From: JAJFUE01 sp041687335
Lineage (GTDB): Bacteria; Sumerlaeota; Sumerlaeia; MVZB01
DNA length: 64,000 nucleotides
Direction of reading: 5' to 3'
NCBI GenBank assembly: GCA_041687335.1
Contig: JAWLCE010000001.1
Coordinates: 248,001-312,000, forward strand
Shown here: positions 60,674 to 64,000 of the stretch, piece after piece
How the letters are laid out: every line of letters starts with the position of its first letter
Position numbering within the stretch: position 1 is the stretch's first letter
The notes under the pieces: model-generated
Told to the model about the DNA's origin: nothing
Seen by the model: the letters and a program-made list of their open reading frames with translations, nothing else
Databases searched by the model: none
Made by a program: the position numbers and the translations under genes

Positions 60674-63337
60674 ATGCGGAAGCTGTTCTGGACGATCCTG
60701 ATCCTGACGGCGGCGCTTGTCCGCCCGGCCGCCGCCGCGATCCCGACTCCCACCGAATACCTCGGCTTCCGTCCGGGCGATGATTATCAGCTCGCCGACT
60801 GGCCACAGGTGATCGACTATTTCCGGCTCGTCGGCGAGCAGTCCCCCCGCGTCAACGTGCGCGACATCGGCCTCTCCAGTGATGGTCGCCCAATGATCAT
60901 CGCCGAAATTTCCGCCCCCGAGACCATCGCCAATTTGGACAGCCACCGCCGCAACCAGGCGCTGCTGGCCGACCCGCGCCTGATCGACGACCCTGACTTC
61001 GAGCGCGCGCTTGCCGATGAGGCCAAGGTTGTCGTGCTGCTCAATTGCGGACTGCACGCCACCGAGATCGCCGCCACTCAGATGTCGATCGAGCTGGTCC
61101 ACGAGCTGGCCACCTCCGAGGACCCGCGCACCCTCGAGATTCTGGACCGCACCATCATCGTGCTGGTGCCCTCCTCCAACCCCGACGGCCTGGACATGGT
61201 CGCCGACTGGTATCAGCGCTCGCTCGGCCAGCCCTGGGAAGGCGGCGCCATGCCGTGGCTCTACCAGAAATACGCCGGCCACGATAACAATCGCGACTGG
61301 TTCATGCTCAACCTCGCCGAGACCCGCCACCTCACGCGCGTCATCTACGAGGAGTGGCGGCCGGCGATCGTCTACGACCTGCACCAGATGGGCAACAGCG
61401 GGCCGCGCTTTTTCGTTCCACCCTTCCACGACCCGCGAAACCCCAACGTGCCGCCCCTGATCGAGCAGACGCTGCTCGTCATCGGCGGCCAGATGGCGCG
61501 CGAACTTTCGCTGGCCGGCCGCACCGGCGTCATCCGCGACGCCATGTATGACAACTGGTGGTCGGGCGGCTTCCGCACCACCGTCTATCGCCACAACATG
61601 ATCGGCATCCTGAGCGAGGCCGCCGGCGCCAATCTGGCCAGTCCCGTCTTCCAGCGCAAAAGCGACCTCAGCGGCGCCCGCCGCGGCATGCCCCAATATG
61701 CGATGACCAGCAACTTCCCCGAGCCCTGGCCGGGCGGCTGGTGGCGCCCGCGCGACCCGATCGAATACCAGAAAATTTCTGTCTACGCCCTGCTGACCCA
61801 TGCCGCACGCAGCCACGATCAGATCAACGCCCAATACATTCACCTCGGACGCAAGGCGATCGAGCAGGGCCGCAGCGAGCCCCCCTACGCCTGGATCGTC
61901 CCGCCCGACCAGCGCGACCCCGCCACCGCCGCCCACATGCTCGAGGTGCTGCGCCTGACCGGCATCGAGATCCACCAAGCCGAGGAGGCGTTCACGGTCG
62001 ACGGCGTCAGCTATCCCGCCGGCACCTACGTCCTGCACACCGCGCAGCCCTACCGTCCGCACCTGATGGACATGATGGAGCGCCAGCAATATCCCAACCG
62101 TCTGGCCCATCCCGGCGGCCCCGCCGAGTCCCCCTACGACATCGCCGGCTGGACGCTGCCGCTGATGATGGGCGTGCGCGTGGTCGCGACCCACGAGCCG
62201 GTGCTGGCTCGCGCACGGTTGCTGGACCGGGTGGAGAAGCCGCAGGGCCGGCTCATCGACTTGGATCAACCTGATATGTTCGGCTCGTATCTTCCCGATT
62301 ATTACAGGGTCGTGCCCGGCCAGAACGATGACTTCCGGCTGCTCAACCGGCTGGCCCGCGCGGATATTCATGTGAGTGTGACCACCGAGATGACATTCAC
62401 AGGCAGCCTGGCCACAATTGAGGGACTTCGAATGTTTCCGCCAGGGACGATGTACATCCAAGGGGATCCGCTTCGCAGGGCGATGCCGGGGATTCTTGAG
62501 GGGCTGTCGGTCCAACTCGAGGGTGTGGAGAGGACGGTGGGGGAAGGGGGCAGTTTTGCTATCACATTGCCGCCGTCCCCTTCAAAAACATTACGGGTGC
62601 CCAAACTGGGGATCTATCAGCCCTGGACCGCCAGCATGACCACCGGCTGGACCCGCTTCGTGCTCGACCAGTTCGAATACGACTATGAGCCGATCTATAA
62701 CGCCCAGATGCGGGCCGGTGACCTGAAGAGCCGCTTCGACACCATCATCCTGGCCTCGATCAGCAGCTCGTCGATCCTCAACGGCCAGGCCGTCGACACG
62801 ACCGCCCCCCAATATGCCGGTGGCATCGGCGACGAGGGCCTGCTTGCGCTCCAGCAATTCGTCCGCGACGGCGGCACGCTGATCTGCCTCGATGACGCCA
62901 CCGAGCTGCCGATCCGCCACTTCAATATCCCGGTCAAAAACGTGTTGACCGGCAAGAAATCGACCGAATTCTTCTGCCCCGGCTCGATCCTGCGCGCCCG
63001 GCTCGACACCACCCATCCCCTCGCCTGGGGCATGCCCGAATGGCTGTCGGTCTACTTTGCCGGCTCGCAGGCGTTCGAGCTGGAGACCACTAAAGCCAAG
63101 GACCAATGGCCGGCCGCCCCCACCGTGCGCGAGGTCGGCCGTTATGCCGACACGCTGCTGCTCGAGAGCGGCTGGATTCGCGGCGAGGACCTGATTGCCG
63201 ACAAGCCCTGCCTGGCCGAGGTGACCTACGGCCGCGGCCGCATCGTGCTGATCGGCTTCGCCGCCCTCCAGCGCGCCCAGACCCACGGCACCTATCGCCT
63301 GTTCTTCAACGCCCTGGCCCTCGGCCCGCGTGATTAG
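60674..63337 (+). CDS. Secreted M14-type zinc carboxypeptidase-like protein
   Basis: Encodes 887 residues with a signal peptide (MRKLFWTILILTAALVRPAA, AAA-I). The M14 domain follows: zinc ligands His128 and Glu131 in GLHATEIAATQ, the third ligand in VYDLHQMGNSG, substrate-binding NNRDW, and SEAAG late in the domain, which may hold the catalytic Glu. A ~500-residue C-terminal region follows, ending with a Rossmann-like GATase-type fold (LQQFVRDGGTLICLDDATEL). This is a known architecture of large exported M14 proteins. Codon use changes abruptly for about 62260-62600 (see findings). Substrates are probably peptides or peptidoglycan. Confidence 0.85.
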   Translation: MRKLFWTILILTAALVRPAAAAIPTPTEYLGFRPGDDYQLADWPQVIDYFRLVGEQSPRVNVRDIGLSSDGRPMIIAEISAPETIANLDSHRRNQALLADPRLIDDPDFERALADEAKVVVLLNCGLHATEIAATQMSIELVHELATSEDPRTLEILDRTIIVLVPSSNPDGLDMVADWYQRSLGQPWEGGAMPWLYQKYAGHDNNRDWFMLNLAETRHLTRVIYEEWRPAIVYDLHQMGNSGPRFFVPPFHDPRNPNVPPLIEQTLLVIGGQMARELSLAGRTGVIRDAMYDNWWSGGFRTTVYRHNMIGILSEAAGANLASPVFQRKSDLSGARRGMPQYAMTSNFPEPWPGGWWRPRDPIEYQKISVYALLTHAARSHDQINAQYIHLGRKAIEQGRSEPPYAWIVPPDQRDPATAAHMLEVLRLTGIEIHQAEEAFTVDGVSYPAGTYVLHTAQPYRPHLMDMMERQQYPNRLAHPGGPAESPYDIAGWTLPLMMGVRVVATHEPVLARARLLDRVEKPQGRLIDLDQPDMFGSYLPDYYRVVPGQNDDFRLLNRLARADIHVSVTTEMTFTGSLATIEGLRMFPPGTMYIQGDPLRRAMPGILEGLSVQLEGVERTVGEGGSFAITLPPSPSKTLRVPKLGIYQPWTASMTTGWTRFVLDQFEYDYEPIYNAQMRAGDLKSRFDTIILASISSSSILNGQAVDTTAPQYAGGIGDEGLLALQQFVRDGGTLICLDDATELPIRHFNIPVKNVLTGKKSTEFFCPGSILRARLDTTHPLAWGMPEWLSVYFAGSQAFELETTKAKDQWPAAPTVREVGRYADTLLLESGWIRGEDLIADKPCLAEVTYGRGRIVLIGFAALQRAQTHGTYRLFFNALALGPRD

Positions 63338-63351
63338 GGCTTTAACCCCGG

Positions 63352-64000
63352 CTACGGAAAGCTCATCCCCCCCGGAAAGCGCAGCACGCAGCCCTGGCTG
63401 ATCGTGCCGTTGGTCGGGTCATAGCGGTTGTAGATGCTGAAGCGCGAACGCACCAGCACCGTTCCGTCATCGTTGTAAACCCGATGCGAGCGGCTCGGCC
63501 CCACGCTGTAGAGCACGTAGCGCGTCGGCACCAGCGACGGATCGGTCGTATTGATGTCAGGCGCCGTGCCCAGCAGCGTGCCATGGCCATCCGCGCAGAC
63601 GCGCACCGCCCGCACGCCGCGTCCGTCGCTGTTCCACATGTGGCCGTTGCCGTCGAAGCCAAATCCCAGCCTCTCGTAGCGCAGCAGCGGCCGCCCCTCG
63701 GGCGCGCGTTCGTCGGCAGCCTTGGGGTTCTCGCGCTCGGCCTCGGGCACGAAGGGATCGTGCAACGCCGCGCTCAGGTAGGCTATCGGCGTGGTCAGCC
63801 CCGCCGGTCCATCCGCCCGTTGCGGCGGAAACCCTGCCGGCATCTGCCACTCCACTCCATTGAGATCAAGGATGTAGGGGTAATCGCCCTCATCGACCCG
63901 ATAGGCTTCGAGCGCCGTGGCGAGCGTGCGCAGGTCGGTCACCGCCCGCGCCGTGCGCGCACGCGTCTGGGCCTCCAGGAAGTTGGGCACCGCAATCGCC
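63352..64000 (-). CDS. Orphan pseudopilin-like protein (5' end beyond the window)
   Basis: The C-terminal ~216 residues are present. The visible N-terminal end ...AIAVPNFLEAQTRARTARAV lies directly after the prepilin helix, and codons for it continue to the window edge, so the start is missing, not lost. The domain ends FSIYNRYDPTNGTISQG, matching YDPTNGTISWGD of the pseudopilin at 38705. The remainder, with GRPLLRYERLGFGFDGNGHM, differs. Probably another prepilin-peptidase substrate of the type II secretion or pilus system. It converges on the M14 gene with 14 bases between. Confidence 0.8.
   Translation of the reverse strand, partial: AIAVPNFLEAQTRARTARAVTDLRTLATALEAYRVDEGDYPYILDLNGVEWQMPAGFPPQRADGPAGLTTPIAYLSAALHDPFVPEAERENPKAADERAPEGRPLLRYERLGFGFDGNGHMWNSDGRGVRAVRVCADGHGTLLGTAPDINTTDPSLVPTRYVLYSVGPSRSHRVYNDDGTVLVRSRFSIYNRYDPTNGTISQGCVLRFPGGMSFP

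Overview
The window reads as chromosome from a GC-rich (roughly two thirds G+C by eye), Gram-negative-type bacterium. P- and L-ring flagellar genes (flgI, flgH) and type II secretion genes imply an outer membrane, and GatB implies an indirect route to Gln-tRNA and/or Asn-tRNA. Orphan pseudopilins carrying a YDPTNGTIS signature, a long-tract FAD oxidoreductase, an M14 peptidase and a beta-helix secreted protein remind me of Sumerlaeota/Hydrogenedentota/Planctomycetes-like environmental lineages. That placement is an impression, not a result.

Layout. 1-12 kb: a secreted Q-rich/G-rich repeat protein, a YacL-type PIN-TRAM membrane protein, a leftward cluster (HTH protein, M48 peptidase, pyruvyl-transferase-like protein, FAD oxidoreductase), DinB-like protein, a secreted protein, GT2 glycosyltransferase and a lipoprotein. 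12-24.7 kb: one long rightward motility block, flgF-flgG-flgA-flgH-flgI-flgJ, then flgM-flgN-flgK-flgL, then pilT, a double-KaiC ATPase and a CheY-like receiver. It has a sigma-54-type promoter in front of flgF and overlapping sigma-54/sigma-28-type promoters in front of flgM. 25-34.5 kb (leftward): gspE, two small paralogous genes, gspF, gspH, gspI, gspJ, gspK and gatB. A recent 164-bp duplication between gspE and gspF has fused the first 13 codons of gspF onto one of the small genes. 35-41 kb: a GAF histidine kinase behind a near-perfect sigma-28 promoter, a receiver, MltG, an orphan pseudopilin and an ABC-2-type permease. 41-47.4 kb: a beta-helix secreted protein and a 1362-residue protein joining a primase-type CHC2 zinc finger, about 1000 residues of TPR-like helices and a DnaA-type AAA+ domain. 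I regard this as the most novel item in the window. 47-60 kb: argS, tandem membrane paralogs, an IS element with a -1 frameshift site, an SDR protein, a PuuD-like amidotransferase, peptide deformylase and a P-type ATPase, all embedded in palindromic intergenic repeats. 60-64 kb: an AT-rich membrane gene, an M14 carboxypeptidase-like protein and a second orphan pseudopilin cut by the window end.

How it fits together. Flagellar assembly genes, a PilT retraction ATPase and KaiC/CheY regulators form one apparent transcription block. The kinase-receiver pair at 35-37 kb has a flagellar-class sigma-28 promoter, so it is probably in the same regulon. The type II secretion operon lacks gspG, C, D, L and M here; the orphan pseudopilins may be additional substrates or components. 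The intergenic regions carry at least four repeat families (58-bp double palindrome, 19-bp tandem hairpins, ~300-bp inverted-repeat elements, CCCTTCAGGG palindromes), and these have contributed to gene ends, for example the stop codon of the P-type ATPase. I saw no tRNA, rRNA or CRISPR array.
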